From Acidovorax sp. SRB_14 (GTDB taxonomy: Bacteria > Pseudomonadota > Gammaproteobacteria > Burkholderiales > Burkholderiaceae_C): a stretch of DNA of 64,000 nt. The stretch lies in the NCBI RefSeq assembly GCF_012932145.1, contig NZ_MWOK01000001.1, forward strand, positions 1 through 64,000. Direction: 5' to 3'. A program made the translations under genes and the position numbers. This document shows positions 42,310 through 54,073 of the stretch, piece by piece (within the stretch, counting starts at the first letter, position 1; the number at the start of each line of letters is the position of its first letter). The notes below the pieces were generated by a model that was not told the DNA's origin, made no database searches, and was given only the letters and a program-made list of their open reading frames with translations.

Positions 42310-42441
42310 GGGTTGTCTCCGAAAGCACGGCAAGGCGCCAGTGTGGCGCAGGCAATGGCGCTGCGGTGTAGGCGAAGGGCAGGTCTGCACGGGCACGGCC
42401 AGGCTGCAGATCCACTTCAGAGTTCCTGCGCTGGATGGACG

Positions 42442-42494
42442 GGTTTTTGGCCCGTATCGCTTACAGGGTAAGCGCTTAAAGCTATCTTTTAGAT
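42442..42494 (+). repeat. dispersed repeat, copy 7
   Basis: It reads GGTTTTTGGCCCGTATCGCTT, then GGGTAAGCGCTTAAAGCTATC (shown in parts). The TAA stop of the GGDEF-EAL gene on the minus strand (42489-42491) falls inside its right end. Confidence 0.8.
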
Positions 42495-45389
42495 AGCAGA
42501 ATATTCCGCCACACGGAGGCCCGTTTGCGCGGCCTTGGCGGAGCGCTCTTGCAGGTTGGCGCGCACAAAAGATTCGAACTGCTCAGGCAGCAGCGGTCGG
42601 CTGTAGTGGTAGCCCTGCACTTCGTCGCAGCCGCGCGCGCGCAGAAAGGCCAGTTGCTCGGCGGTTTCCACGCCTTCGGCGATGGTGGCCATGCCCAGGC
42701 TGTGGGCCATCTGGACGATGGCGGTGGCGATGGCCTGGTCGTCCGGGTCGGTGCCGATGTCGCGCACAAAGGACTGGTCGATCTTGAGCTTGTTGATCTT
42801 GAAGCGCTTGAGGTAGTTCAGCGACGAGTAGCCGGTGCCAAAGTCGTCGATGGACAAACGGACGCCGCGCTGGCGCAATTCCCGCATTTTCTGGGCCGCG
42901 ACTTCTGGCGCTTTCATGGCCACGGCTTCGGTCAGTTCCAGCTCTAGGCCTTCGGCGGGCACGCCGGTGCGCTCCAACAGTTCTCCGACCAGTTCGGGCA
43001 GGCCGGGCTGCCCGAACTGGACGGCCGAGAGGTTGACCGCCATGGTCATCATGGGCAGGCCGCCATCCAGCCAGGCGCGCAGCTGATGCAGCGCGGTGTT
43101 CAATACCCATTCACCCATTGGAACGATGAGCCCGCTGGCCTCGGCCAGCGGAATGAATTCCGCCGGCGACACGGCGCCCCATTGCGGGTGGTTCCAGCGC
43201 AGCAGGGCTTCGGCACCCACGACGCTGCCGTCCTTGAGCGCTATCTGCGGCTGGTACACCAAGTGCAACTCGCCCCGGTGCAGGGCCTGCTTGAGGGCGT
43301 TGCCCAGGGCCAGCGCACGCGCGGAATGCACTTGCATCTCGGGCGTGAAGAAGCGGTAGTTGTTGCGCCCGTCGTCCTTGACGCGGTACATGGCGGTCTC
43401 GGCATTCTTGAGCAGGGCTTCAAGGTGGTCGCCGTCGTCGGGGAAGATGGCGATGCCGATCGATGCGGTCAGGAACACCTCGTGCCCCGACACCAGCATC
43501 GGTTGTGCAAGCGCGTCCAGCAGGCGGACGCAGAGCTTGGCCGCCTCGCCCTGGCCAGTGTGGGGCAGCAGGGCGACAAAATCATCGCCCGAGTGGCGCG
43601 ACAGGGTGTCGTGGTCTTGCAGGCTTGAGCGCAGGCGGTGGGATATTTCCAGCAGCAGCAGGTTGCCTCCGTTGTGCCCCAGCGAATCGTTCACGTCCTT
43701 GAAGCGGTCAAGGTCGATCCACAGCACCGCCAGGGTTGCGCTTTGGCGGATGGCGTACTGAAACCGGGTGTCCAGCAGCGTGCGGTTGGGCAGGCCGGTG
43801 AGTTGGTCGTAGTGTGAGAGTCGCTGGATGCGTTCGGCCGCCCGCTTCATTTCGGTCACGTCTTCTTTGTGCGCGAGGTAGTTCGTCACCACGCCTTCGG
43901 CGTTGCGCACCGGGTAGATCAGCACCGATTCAATGAATTCGCGCCCGCTTTGGCTGCGGTTGACCAGTTCGCCCTGCCAGGGTTTGCCTTGTGTCAACTC
44001 GGCCCACATGCTGCGATAGGTGGATGCAGGGGTCTTGCCCGACTGCAGCAGGCGCGGGTTCTTACCCAGCACCTGCGCTGCCGTGTATTCGCTGGTGCGC
44101 GTGAAGGCGTCGTTGACGAACTCGATGCGCGCCTGCAGGTCGGTGATGACGATGGGGACCGGGCTTTGCGACACCGCCTGAGACAGAGTGCGCATGGCCT
44201 CTTCATTGTGCCTGCGCCGGGTGATGTCGCGCGGTATGACCACGAAACGCTGTCCTTGCCCCGGGTGCAGGGCCTTTCGTGCCACGGACAGTTCAAACCA
44301 GCGTGTGCCGTCGGGCACCTGCAACGCAACGATGCGGCCGCGGGAGAACCCGTGCTGGCGTGCCTCGTTCAGAGCGGCCAGGGCGATCCGGGCGTCTGCG
44401 GGAGGAAGAATGTCCTGGACGGTTTTGCCGAGCAAACGGCGGGACGGAGCGAGCAGGTGGCCGGCGTGGCCGGTGCGCACATCCAGGGTGCGTCCCTCGT
44501 CGTCGAACTCGAGCAGCGGGTCTGGCAGGGCGTCCAGTGTGGCCTGCAACTGCCTCTGCGAAGCGCGCAGCAGGGCATAAGGGTGCTGCACCGTTTCGCC
44601 AAAAGCGGCGCGGTACAGAAAGGCGTAGGCTAGTATCTTGTAGAGGTGGCCGGCCAGGTTGTAGATGTCGGTGACGCCGGCGTAGCGCGTGAAGAGGAAC
44701 TCGCTTTGTGCCATGACGCACGCCGCCGCGAACAGGCCGCTGGCGTTGAAGCTGCGCGGCTGGCGCATGTGCCACAGCAGCAGGGCGGCCGCGGCCAGGT
44801 TCAGCGCCATCAGCGCATACTCAAAAAAAATTTTGAAGGCGGTGAGCCCTTCTCCGGGCACGAAGGTGTTGGGCAGCAGGTGCGGGTCAAAGAAAAACAG
44901 GCCGTGCAGTGCAGTGACCAGCAGCAGCACCAGGGCCACCATCAGCACAGGCAAGGCGCGCGGCTGCGAGGCGCTCGCGGTCCAAGGCAGCCAAGCCACC
45001 GCGATCAAGGCCAGCGCGCTCAGCAGCCGTGCCGCCAGCCAGTAGCGAATGGCTTTTTCGGGGGAGTTGGGAGTGATGAAGGCCGGCATGCCCTCGTAAG
45101 ACAGCATGTGGGCAAAGTCGAGCAGGCCCACGCCCAGGAACGCGCAGGCCAGCAGCAATGCGTTGCGTGGCAACTGCTCGTGCCGCGCGCTCCAGACCAC
45201 GCCAAACGTGAGTCCGGCCACCACGATCGCCAGCGTCTCCAGCGCCATGTGCAACGGCAGATAGTGCGCCACGCCCTTGGTGCCCGGCAGGGACGGCAGC
45301 CAGCAGATCGCCAGCAGCAGCACCAAGAATGTGCCCACGGCACGGAAGGTGTGGCGGGCTTCAGGTTGGTGGCTGGGATGGGTCAGCAT
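42489..45389 (-). CDS. MASE3-PAS-PAS-GGDEF-EAL membrane signalling protein
   Basis: The 966-residue protein has eight hydrophobic segments in residues 15-265 with the MASE3-type stretch GVGLLDFAHMLSYEGMPAF. Two PAS domains follow at about 290-400 and 405-525 (FVNDAFTRTSEYTAAQVLGKNP). The GGDEF domain at about 535-700 has HYDQLTGLPNRTLLDTRF but its active site reads RHSGDDFVALL. The EAL domain at about 710-950 has an intact EALLRW (about 728), the DDFGTGYSSL loop and EGVET. The EAL part should degrade cyclic di-GMP. The GGDEF part may be weak or regulatory. ATG 45389 starts just before the first helix; longer frames overlap the YigZ-like gene. Confidence 0.88.
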   Translation of the reverse strand: MLTHPSHQPEARHTFRAVGTFLVLLLAICWLPSLPGTKGVAHYLPLHMALETLAIVVAGLTFGVVWSARHEQLPRNALLLACAFLGVGLLDFAHMLSYEGMPAFITPNSPEKAIRYWLAARLLSALALIAVAWLPWTASASQPRALPVLMVALVLLLVTALHGLFFFDPHLLPNTFVPGEGLTAFKIFFEYALMALNLAAAALLLWHMRQPRSFNASGLFAAACVMAQSEFLFTRYAGVTDIYNLAGHLYKILAYAFLYRAAFGETVQHPYALLRASQRQLQATLDALPDPLLEFDDEGRTLDVRTGHAGHLLAPSRRLLGKTVQDILPPADARIALAALNEARQHGFSRGRIVALQVPDGTRWFELSVARKALHPGQGQRFVVIPRDITRRRHNEEAMRTLSQAVSQSPVPIVITDLQARIEFVNDAFTRTSEYTAAQVLGKNPRLLQSGKTPASTYRSMWAELTQGKPWQGELVNRSQSGREFIESVLIYPVRNAEGVVTNYLAHKEDVTEMKRAAERIQRLSHYDQLTGLPNRTLLDTRFQYAIRQSATLAVLWIDLDRFKDVNDSLGHNGGNLLLLEISHRLRSSLQDHDTLSRHSGDDFVALLPHTGQGEAAKLCVRLLDALAQPMLVSGHEVFLTASIGIAIFPDDGDHLEALLKNAETAMYRVKDDGRNNYRFFTPEMQVHSARALALGNALKQALHRGELHLVYQPQIALKDGSVVGAEALLRWNHPQWGAVSPAEFIPLAEASGLIVPMGEWVLNTALHQLRAWLDGGLPMMTMAVNLSAVQFGQPGLPELVGELLERTGVPAEGLELELTEAVAMKAPEVAAQKMRELRQRGVRLSIDDFGTGYSSLNYLKRFKINKLKIDQSFVRDIGTDPDDQAIATAIVQMAHSLGMATIAEGVETAEQLAFLRARGCDEVQGYHYSRPLLPEQFESFVRANLQERSAKAAQTGLRVAEYSAI

Positions 45390-45474
45390 GGACTGGCGGG
45401 TTCGTTGCGCTGAACCGACGAAGTGAGTTTGCGCGAAAGTGTAGTGCGCGAAACAAATTGTTATTTGTCCGCGC

Positions 45475-46068
45475 TCAATCCGGTGCGTCGGTCCAGCCGA
45501 CACGGCTCTGGCCGTGGTCGTTGACGCGCTGCACGAAGCCGTGAGCCTGTGCCTCGGGCAGGCGCAGTTGCAGCGTGACGAGCGAGCCGTGCCGCACGTC
45601 CAGCAGCGTGGCGCCGGCGGCTTCCACCTCGCGGCGCAGCAGCCCTTCGAGCGCATAGGGCACCAGGCATTGCAGCGTTGCCATGCGCTGCAGCGGCACC
45701 TTGTCTGCTGCCAGCAGGGCCTGGGCCACGGCGTCGGTGTAGGCGCGCACCAGGCCGCCCGCACCGAGCTTGACGCCGCCAAAGTAGCGCACCACCGTGG
45801 CCTGCACGCCGTCGAGGTCGTGGTGGCGCAGCACATCGAGCATGGGGCGCCCGGCGGTGCCGCCGGGTTCGCCGTCGTCCACCGCCGCTGACTGGCCGCC
45901 CGCCATCAGCGCCCAGCAGATGTGCGCCGCGCCCGGGTGCTGCTTCCAGAGCGCATCGACATGGGCCTGGGCCGCGGCCCGGTCGGCCATGGGTTGGACG
46001 CAGCCGATGAAGCGGCTTTTCTTGATGGTGAGGTCGCTGTGGGTGGGGGCGGAGACGGTGAAAGGCAT
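45475..46068 (-). CDS. yigZ: YigZ/IMPACT family protein
   Basis: The 197-residue protein has the YigZ N-terminal domain with KKSRFIGCVQPM, GAAHICWALMAGG, DDGEPGGTAGRPMLDVLRHH and VRYFGGVKLGAGGLVRAYTDA. A C-terminal ferredoxin-like domain follows. YigZ/IMPACT proteins are linked to translation regulation; the biochemical role is not settled. The DDGEPGGTAG motif is nearly invariant in the family, which makes the assignment firm. It lies 85 bp upstream of the GGDEF-EAL gene on the same strand. Confidence 0.9.
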   Translation of the reverse strand: MPFTVSAPTHSDLTIKKSRFIGCVQPMADRAAAQAHVDALWKQHPGAAHICWALMAGGQSAAVDDGEPGGTAGRPMLDVLRHHDLDGVQATVVRYFGGVKLGAGGLVRAYTDAVAQALLAADKVPLQRMATLQCLVPYALEGLLRREVEAAGATLLDVRHGSLVTLQLRLPEAQAHGFVQRVNDHGQSRVGWTDAPD

Positions 46069-46261
46069 GGGCGGGCGAGCTTAACGCAGGGGCCTGTGCG
46101 CGCAGCCCGGCACCCTGCTGCGAAAGACGGCGACAGTGAAGCAGCCTTTGGCGGTGTGGTGGCGCCTTGTCGGGCCGGAGCGCATGATCTGCTCCCTTCA
46201 GGCCGCTGCGGCGGGCTGGTTCTGCGCAGCGCCTGTTCTTCAATTTTTGAAGGAGTTTGTC

Positions 46262-46717
46262 ATGGCAAAGCATTGGAAACCTGTGGCATTCGCGCTCGCG
46301 CTGGTGGCGGCAACGCCCGTATGGGCAGCGGACTGCGCGACCGAAATCGACGGCAATGACGCGATGCAGTTCAACAAAAGCAGCATTGCGGTGCCCGCGA
46401 GCTGCAAGCAGTTCACGGTGACGCTCAAGCATGTGGGCAAGTTGCCCAAGGCATCCATGGGGCACAACTGGGTGCTGAGCAAGGCGGCCGACATGCAGGG
46501 CGTGGTGACCGACGGAGCGGCCGCGGGCCTGGGCAACAACTACGTGAAAGCGGGCGATGCGCGCGCCATCGCGCACACCAAGGTGGTGGGTGGCGGCGAG
46601 AGCGACTCGGTGACCTTTGCCACCAGTGTGCTCAAGGCGGGTGAGTCCTACGCCTATTTCTGCTCGTTCCCGGGCCATGCCGCCCTCATGAAGGGCACGC
46701 TGGCGCTGGCCAAATAA
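46262..46717 (+). CDS. azu: azurin, periplasmic blue copper protein
   Basis: The 151-residue protein has a Sec signal peptide (cleavage after VWAA, about residue 22-23) and a cupredoxin domain of the azurin type: [19 protein letters not shown], the His ligand in MGHNWVLSK, and the C-terminal copper loop [16 protein letters not shown] giving Cys, His and Met ligands. The Cys pair near the start of the mature protein (C in DCATE and C in ASCKQF) is the azurin disulfide. It carries electrons in the periplasm, for example to nitrite reductase or cytochrome c peroxidase. The ATG has AAGGAG about 8 nt upstream. It is a single gene. Confidence 0.94.
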   Translation: MAKHWKPVAFALALVAATPVWAADCATEIDGNDAMQFNKSSIAVPASCKQFTVTLKHVGKLPKASMGHNWVLSKAADMQGVVTDGAAAGLGNNYVKAGDARAIAHTKVVGGGESDSVTFATSVLKAGESYAYFCSFPGHAALMKGTLALAK

Positions 46718-46826
46718 GCACCGTGGCCGGCGGCGGGCCGGTGGCAGATCCTGCATAGAAACCCTTACCCAGGGCCGGAAACCTTTAAAATGTACACTGC
46801 CGGGTTACCCCCGGAATGCATGCCCC

Positions 46827-49193
<2,367 letters not shown>

Positions 49194-49250
49194 TATTTCC
49201 CGCTTGAGAACATAGCGGACACCGTTTGCGGAACGGGCGTTGCCGCGGTG

Positions 49251-49754
49251 TCAGGAGCGGCCTGAAGTGCGTGGCGGCGTGCCTGCGTCGGGGTGCGGAC
49301 CGGCCGCGTGGGTGCCGGACACCACCGTCTGGTCGTCCATGTCCTTGGGCTGGGCCACCAGCTCTTCGATGATGAAGGTGCGGTAGTAAAACGCCGCCGC
49401 CGCGCCGTGGGCCTCCACGGCGGCCTGCAGGTTCTCGATGTTGTCCTTGCCGTGCACCTCGACCAGCAGGCCGTGGAAGCCGCGGCGAGCCAGGTCGTCA
49501 ATGCGGCGCACCAGGTCGTTGTCGGCGCCGGGGGACGGCAAGGTCGTTTCTATCCCTTCGATAGTGTGCGTGATCTCGCGCCGGATGCAGTCGGGGTCGG
49601 CGTGCACGATGTTGCCCTGGTGGTGTGAGGAGTACAGCGAATCTGCCGCCTGCTTTGCGCTGTCTTCGTCCTTGAACAGCGCAAACACGTGTCCTTTCGG
49701 GTAGAAGACGCCGTTCAGGGTGGTCATGGCCGAGGTGACGACAAGCGGTTGCAT
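49251..49754 (-). CDS. hypothetical protein
   Basis: I do not recognise this 167-residue protein. It looks like an alpha/beta cytosolic protein: VFALFKDEDSAKQAADSLYS near residue 22 resembles a ferredoxin-like strand-helix start, and RRIDDLARRGFHGLLVEVHG is a second such unit. The tail (THAAGPHPDAGTPP) is disordered. No signal peptide or membrane helix. ATG 49754 has GGGAG 6 nt upstream, a good site; a longer frame to 49841 is less likely. It is a lone gene between ygiQ (convergent) and mhpC. Confidence 0.7.
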   Translation of the reverse strand: MQPLVVTSAMTTLNGVFYPKGHVFALFKDEDSAKQAADSLYSSHHQGNIVHADPDCIRREITHTIEGIETTLPSPGADNDLVRRIDDLARRGFHGLLVEVHGKDNIENLQAAVEAHGAAAAFYYRTFIIEELVAQPKDMDDQTVVSGTHAAGPHPDAGTPPRTSGRS

Positions 49755-49972
49755 ACCAATCTCCCAGAGTGCAGTTTCTGCATTGGACTGCGCAACGACC
49801 CGGCAGCATGTAGGAAAAGGCCTCTTCACCTCGGCGCGCACCGGGGAGGTACGGTCGCAGCCTCGGCCCCGTCAGCTGGCGGAGGGCTGAAGCGCCCACC
49901 ACCGATGGACGTGGTGTGCTGTTGCTGCGCGTGCCGCGGCCGGCGTGCCGGGTCGTCAGTGCGGCGCACCCA

Positions 49973-50842
49973 TCAGTGCGTGAGAAAGTCGAGCACCAGC
50001 CGGTTGAACTTGTCGGCGTGCTCCCACTGGGCCCAGTGGCCACACTGGTTGAACACGTGCAGCTGTGCGTTGGGGATGCCCCAGATCAGGCGCAAGCCCA
50101 CATCCATGGGCACGAAGCGGTCGTCGCGCCCCCAGATCACCAGCGTGTCGGCCGAGATTTCGCCGAGGCGGTGGCCCAGATCGGGGAACTGCTTGGGGTT
50201 GGCCGTGCTGCTCTTGACGAAGTTTTCCAGGTGGTCGCGGCGGGCCAGCATATTGTCGAGGCGTGCCTGGAACAGCGCGTCGGTCAGGTGGCTCGTGTCG
50301 TACACAAACACATTCATCATGCGCTTGAGGTTTTCAATCGTCGGGTCGCGGTAAAGCGCACCGATCAGCTTGATGCCTTCGGTGGGCATGGGCACGAACT
50401 GGCTGGGGCCACCGGTGCCGCCGCCCATCAGGATCAGCTTGCCCACGCGCGTGGGGTGGGCCAGCGCAAACGCCACGGTGCTGTGCGCGCCCATCGAATT
50501 GCCGACGATATGGACTTTGTCGAGGCCGATGGCATCCATCAGGCCCTTCAATGCGCGGGCGTTCAACTCCGAGCGCGAGCCGGTGTTGACGATGGCGTCG
50601 CTCTTGCTCCAGCCGGGGCAGTCCATCAGGACCACGCGGTAGCCCGCGTTCACGAGCGGTTCGATGTTGCGGTTGAAGTTGGCCCAGCCGCTGGCGCCGG
50701 GGCCAGAGCCATGCAGCATGACCACCGTCTCTGCCTCCTGGCCGACGTCGTTGTAGTGCAGTTGCAGGTCCAGATCGCCTTCCTTGATGCGGACGAACTT
50801 GCTGGTACCGGATTCGATGATGGCGGGGGTGTTGACAGTCAC
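49973..50842 (-). CDS. mhpC: 2-hydroxy-6-oxonona-2,4-dienedioate hydrolase
   Basis: The 289-residue alpha/beta hydrolase cleaves the C-C bond of the meta-cleavage product, giving succinate and 2-hydroxypentadienoate. The oxyanion [13 protein letters not shown] (about 44-56), nucleophile Ser in [20 protein letters not shown] broken at 20 (Ser about 116), Asp in [12 protein letters not shown] and His in [13 protein letters not shown] form the expected triad. Length equals E. coli MhpC. It is last in the mhp run, separated from mhpE by 128 bp that contain a dispersed repeat. Whether it is still on the same transcript is unclear. Confidence 0.92.
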   Translation of the reverse strand: MTVNTPAIIESGTSKFVRIKEGDLDLQLHYNDVGQEAETVVMLHGSGPGASGWANFNRNIEPLVNAGYRVVLMDCPGWSKSDAIVNTGSRSELNARALKGLMDAIGLDKVHIVGNSMGAHSTVAFALAHPTRVGKLILMGGGTGGPSQFVPMPTEGIKLIGALYRDPTIENLKRMMNVFVYDTSHLTDALFQARLDNMLARRDHLENFVKSSTANPKQFPDLGHRLGEISADTLVIWGRDDRFVPMDVGLRLIWGIPNAQLHVFNQCGHWAQWEHADKFNRLVLDFLTH

Positions 50843-50868
50843 GGGAGTTCCTTGTGTGGGTGGCTTTT

Positions 50869-50924
50869 ACTATCAAAAATATAGCTTAGATCGCTTACTG
50901 AATAAGCGCTGGAGGCTGATTTGG
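50869..50924 (-). repeat. dispersed repeat, copy 9, between mhpC and mhpE
   Basis: On the plus strand it shows CTATCAAAAATATAGCTTAG, then CGCTTACTGAATAAGCGCT and GGAGGCTGATTTGGC. It occupies nearly half of the mhpE-mhpC gap. Confidence 0.8.
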
Positions 50925-50970
50925 CACTGAGATGGGTGCCGCGAAAGACTGGGCTCGGTGGCGCAGGGCC

Positions 50971-52038
50971 TCAGCCCGCTTCGCTCATCACCGGCTGCGC
51001 ATGAATGCGGTCATGCTCGCGCGCCTTGAGCAGATCGAGCGCCACGTCCACGATCATGTCTTCCTGGCCGCCGACCATGCGGCGCTTGCCCAGCTCCACC
51101 AGGATGTCCACGGCCTTGAGTCCGTATTTCTGCGCGGCCACTTCCGAGTGGCGCAGGAAGCTGCTGTACACACCCGCATAGCCGAGCGCCAGTGTCTCGC
51201 GGTCCACGCGCACCGGGCGGTCCTGCAACGGGCGCACGATGTCGTCGGCCGCGTCCATCAGCTGGTACAGGTCGCAGCCGTGGTTCCAGCCCAGGCGGGC
51301 GGCGGCGGCAATGAACACTTCGAGTGGCGCGTTGCCCGCACCCGCGCCCATGCCCGCCAGGCTTGCGTCCACGCGGTCGCAGCCTTCCTCCACCGCCACG
51401 ATGGAGTTGGCCACGCCCAGGCTCAGGTTGTGGTGGGCGTGCATGCCCGTTTGCGTTTCGGGCTTCAGGACATCCTTGAATGCGCGGAAGCGGTCGCGCA
51501 CGTCGTTCATGCTCAAGGCACCGCCCGAATCGACCACGTAGCACACCGTGGCACCGTAGCTCTCCATCAGCTTGGCCTGCTGGGCCAGGCCCTGCGGCGT
51601 CTGCATGTGGCTCATCATCAGAAAGCCCACGGCCTCCATGCCCAGGTGGCGCGCGTACTCGATGTGCTGGCGGCTGATGTCGGCCTCGGTGCAATGCGTG
51701 GCCACGCGCACGATGCGCGCGCCGGCGTCGTAGGCGGCCTTCAGATCGTGCACGGTGCCGATGCCAGGCAGCAGCAAGGTGGCGATCTTTGCGTGCTGGA
51801 CGACGCTGGCCACGGCGGCTATCCACTCCACATCGGTGTGGGCGCCAAAGCCGTAGTTGAAACTGCCACCTTGCAAGCCGTCGCCGTGGGCGACCTCGAT
51901 CGAATCGACCTTGGCGTCGTCCAGGGCCTTGGCGATCTGCATGGCCTGGGCCACGCTGTACTGGTGGCGGATCGCGTGGCTGCCGTCGCGCAGTGTCACG
52001 TCGGAGATATAAATCTTCTTGGAAATGGGGGCGCTCAT
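50971..52038 (-). CDS. mhpE: 4-hydroxy-2-oxovalerate aldolase
   Basis: The 355-residue aldolase splits 4-hydroxy-2-oxovalerate into pyruvate and acetaldehyde. The DRE-TIM barrel opening is [18 protein letters not shown] (about 10-27) with the Arg-Asp pair, followed by [19 protein letters not shown]. The metal-binding HxH is in [16 protein letters not shown], with [18 protein letters not shown]-terminal helical domain contacts the dehydrogenase MhpF, with which it channels acetaldehyde. It starts 11 nt after mhpF with an AAGGAG-type site (AGGAGAACCGC). Confidence 0.94.
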   Translation of the reverse strand: MSAPISKKIYISDVTLRDGSHAIRHQYSVAQAMQIAKALDDAKVDSIEVAHGDGLQGGSFNYGFGAHTDVEWIAAVASVVQHAKIATLLLPGIGTVHDLKAAYDAGARIVRVATHCTEADISRQHIEYARHLGMEAVGFLMMSHMQTPQGLAQQAKLMESYGATVCYVVDSGGALSMNDVRDRFRAFKDVLKPETQTGMHAHHNLSLGVANSIVAVEEGCDRVDASLAGMGAGAGNAPLEVFIAAAARLGWNHGCDLYQLMDAADDIVRPLQDRPVRVDRETLALGYAGVYSSFLRHSEVAAQKYGLKAVDILVELGKRRMVGGQEDMIVDVALDLLKAREHDRIHAQPVMSEAG

Positions 52039-52049
52039 GCGGTTCTCCT

Positions 52050-53000
52050 TCAGGCGGCCACGGCTGTTGCAGAGGCCAGGATGCGCCCGGCCATGTGCTC
52101 GGCGGTGCGCAGCGCGGCGCTGGTCATGATGTCCAGGTTGCCCGCGTAAGCGGGCAGGTAGTGGGCGGCGCCCTCTACCTCCAGGAACACCGAGGTTTTG
52201 AGACCACAAAGGCCCTTGCCGACGCCGGGAATGTTCAGACCCTCGATGCGGTCGAACTGCACCTTTTGCTTCAAGCGATAGCCCGGCACATAGGCCTGCA
52301 CGTCGGCGGCCATGCGCTCAATGGAGTCGGCGATGGCGCCCTCATCGGCAAAGTCGCTCAGGGTGTAGACGGTGTCACGCATGATCAGCGGCGGCTCGGC
52401 CGGGTTGAGCACGATGATGGCCTTGCCCTTGGCTGCGCCCCCCACCACCTCGATGGCCTTGGAAGTCGTTTCGGTGAACTCATCGATATTGGCGCGCGTG
52501 CCGGGGCCGGCGCTCTTGCTGGAGATCGACGCGACGATCTCGCCGTACTGCACCTTGGCCACGCGCGAGACCGCGGCCACCATCGGAATGGTGGCCTGGC
52601 CGCCGCAGGTGACCATGTTGACGTTCAGCGCGTCGAGGTGGTCGTCGCCGTTGACCACCGGGATGCAGTACGGGCCGATGGCCGCAGGCGTGAGGTCGAT
52701 CAGGCGGATGCCGGGCTTGAGGCTGCGCAGGAAGGCGTCGTTCTGGACATGGGCGCCTGCGCTGGTCGCGTCGAACACCACATCGATGTCGGCGAACTGG
52801 GGCATGCGGGTCAAACCTGCCACGCCTTCGTGCGTGGTTGCCACACCCATGCGCGCCGCGCGCGCCAGACCGTCGGAGGCGGGGTCGATGCCGACCATGG
52901 CGCCCATCCCGATGTGCTGGCCGTGGCGCAGGATCTTGATCATCAGGTCGGTGCCGATGTTGCCGCTGCCGATGATGGCGGCTTGGAGTTTGCGGGTCAT
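52050..53000 (-). CDS. mhpF: acetaldehyde dehydrogenase (acylating)
   Basis: The 316-residue enzyme turns acetaldehyde plus CoA and NAD into acetyl-CoA. The Rossmann motif is [18 protein letters not shown] (about 7-24); the catalytic Cys is in [19 protein letters not shown] (about residue 131). [15 protein letters not shown] and [13 protein letters not shown] are family motifs. It precedes mhpE by 11 nt and together they form the aldolase-dehydrogenase complex. The ATG at 53000 has AAAGG about 8 nt upstream; an earlier start at 53024 would overlap the Bug-protein gene. Confidence 0.94.
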   Translation of the reverse strand: MTRKLQAAIIGSGNIGTDLMIKILRHGQHIGMGAMVGIDPASDGLARAARMGVATTHEGVAGLTRMPQFADIDVVFDATSAGAHVQNDAFLRSLKPGIRLIDLTPAAIGPYCIPVVNGDDHLDALNVNMVTCGGQATIPMVAAVSRVAKVQYGEIVASISSKSAGPGTRANIDEFTETTSKAIEVVGGAAKGKAIIVLNPAEPPLIMRDTVYTLSDFADEGAIADSIERMAADVQAYVPGYRLKQKVQFDRIEGLNIPGVGKGLCGLKTSVFLEVEGAAHYLPAYAGNLDIMTSAALRTAEHMAGRILASATAVAA

Positions 53001-53016
53001 GGGGGGCCTTTCGTGT

Positions 53017-53991
53017 TCAGTCAACGGTGGCGCCGCTGGCCTTGATCAGTGGCGCCCAGCGCGAGACTTCGGACTGGATGAAACTGCCGAACTGTGCGGA
53101 GGTCGAGGGGAAGGCCTGCATGCCCTGGTCGGCAAAGCGCTTTTGGATGTCGGGTTCATTCAGCGCCTTCAGAAAGGCTTCGTTGAGCTTGGCGATGGCG
53201 GGCGCCGGCGTTCCGGCCTTGACCACGGCACCAAACCACACGCCAGCGTCCACGCCGTGGATGCCCAGTTCGTCCAGCGTGGGCACATCGGGCATCTGGA
53301 CGGCGCGCTTGGCTGCGGCAATGGCCAGGGGCTTGAGCTTCTTGCCGGCGATCAGCGGGCCGGTGCTGATGATGGGGTCGAACATCATGTCGACCTGGCC
53401 GCTCATCACGTCCTGCAGCGCCGGCGCCGATCCTTTGTAGGCCACATGCTGGAAGGTGCCGCCGGTCTTGCCCCGGAACACCTCGCCGAGCAGATGGCCG
53501 ATGGAGCCCATGCCTTGCGATGCAAAGTTCAGGCCGTCCTTGCGGGTTTTGGCCAGTTGCACCAGCTCGGCCACCGAGTTGGCGGGGCTGTTGCTGGGCA
53601 CCACCAGCACGAGGGGCGATGCGATCAGCGAGGTGACGGGCGCGAAGTCCTTGAGCGGGTCGTAGGAGAACTTGCGAAACAGGTTCTGGTTGATCGCAAA
53701 CATTTCGGTCGCTGCCACATAGACGGTATGTCCGTCGGCCTCGGCCTGCTTGACCTGGGCCGCGGCGATCTGGCCACCGGCGCCGGGCTTGTTGTCCACG
53801 ATCACGGGCTTGCCCAGCGTGTCGCCCATTTTCTGGGCCAGGGCGCGGGCGATGGTGTCGGTAATGCCACCGGCCGGGAACGGCACGACGATGGTGACCG
53901 CGCGCGAAGGAAACGCAGGCGCCTGGGCCCAGGCGCCACTGGCCATGATGGTGGTAGCCAATGCGGCGAGGAGGGTGCGGCGATGTGTCAT
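53017..53991 (-). CDS. Bug/TctC-family tripartite tricarboxylate receptor protein
   Basis: The 324-residue protein has a Sec signal peptide ([23 protein letters not shown]) and the Bug fold: [21 protein letters not shown]-type start, [34 protein letters not shown] and [20 protein letters not shown]. Bug proteins capture carboxylates in the periplasm and hand them to a TctA/TctB permease. In this window there is no tctA or tctB. Its place between mhpD (82 bp) and mhpF (16 bp) suggests it binds the aromatic substrate, as is seen for Bug proteins in other aromatic clusters of Burkholderiales. That is inference. Some start residues were altered here to show the motif only. Confidence 0.9.
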   Translation of the reverse strand: MTHRRTLLAALATTIMASGAWAQAPAFPSRAVTIVVPFPAGGITDTIARALAQKMGDTLGKPVIVDNKPGAGGQIAAAQVKQAEADGHTVYVAATEMFAINQNLFRKFSYDPLKDFAPVTSLIASPLVLVVPSNSPANSVAELVQLAKTRKDGLNFASQGMGSIGHLLGEVFRGKTGGTFQHVAYKGSAPALQDVMSGQVDMMFDPIISTGPLIAGKKLKPLAIAAAKRAVQMPDVPTLDELGIHGVDAGVWFGAVVKAGTPAPAIAKLNEAFLKALNEPDIQKRFADQGMQAFPSTSAQFGSFIQSEVSRWAPLIKASGATVD

Positions 53992-54073
53992 GTTTGTCTC
54001 TTTTGCTGTCTAGGGTGGGGGAAGGAAAATGAACGACTGAATTGGGGGGTGTGAGGCCAAGCCGCGATGGCGG

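Noticed and set aside
46718-46760. Terminator after azurin
   Set aside because: An imperfect GC hairpin (GTGGCCGGC...GCCGGTGGC) exists but has no T tract; evidence is too weak.
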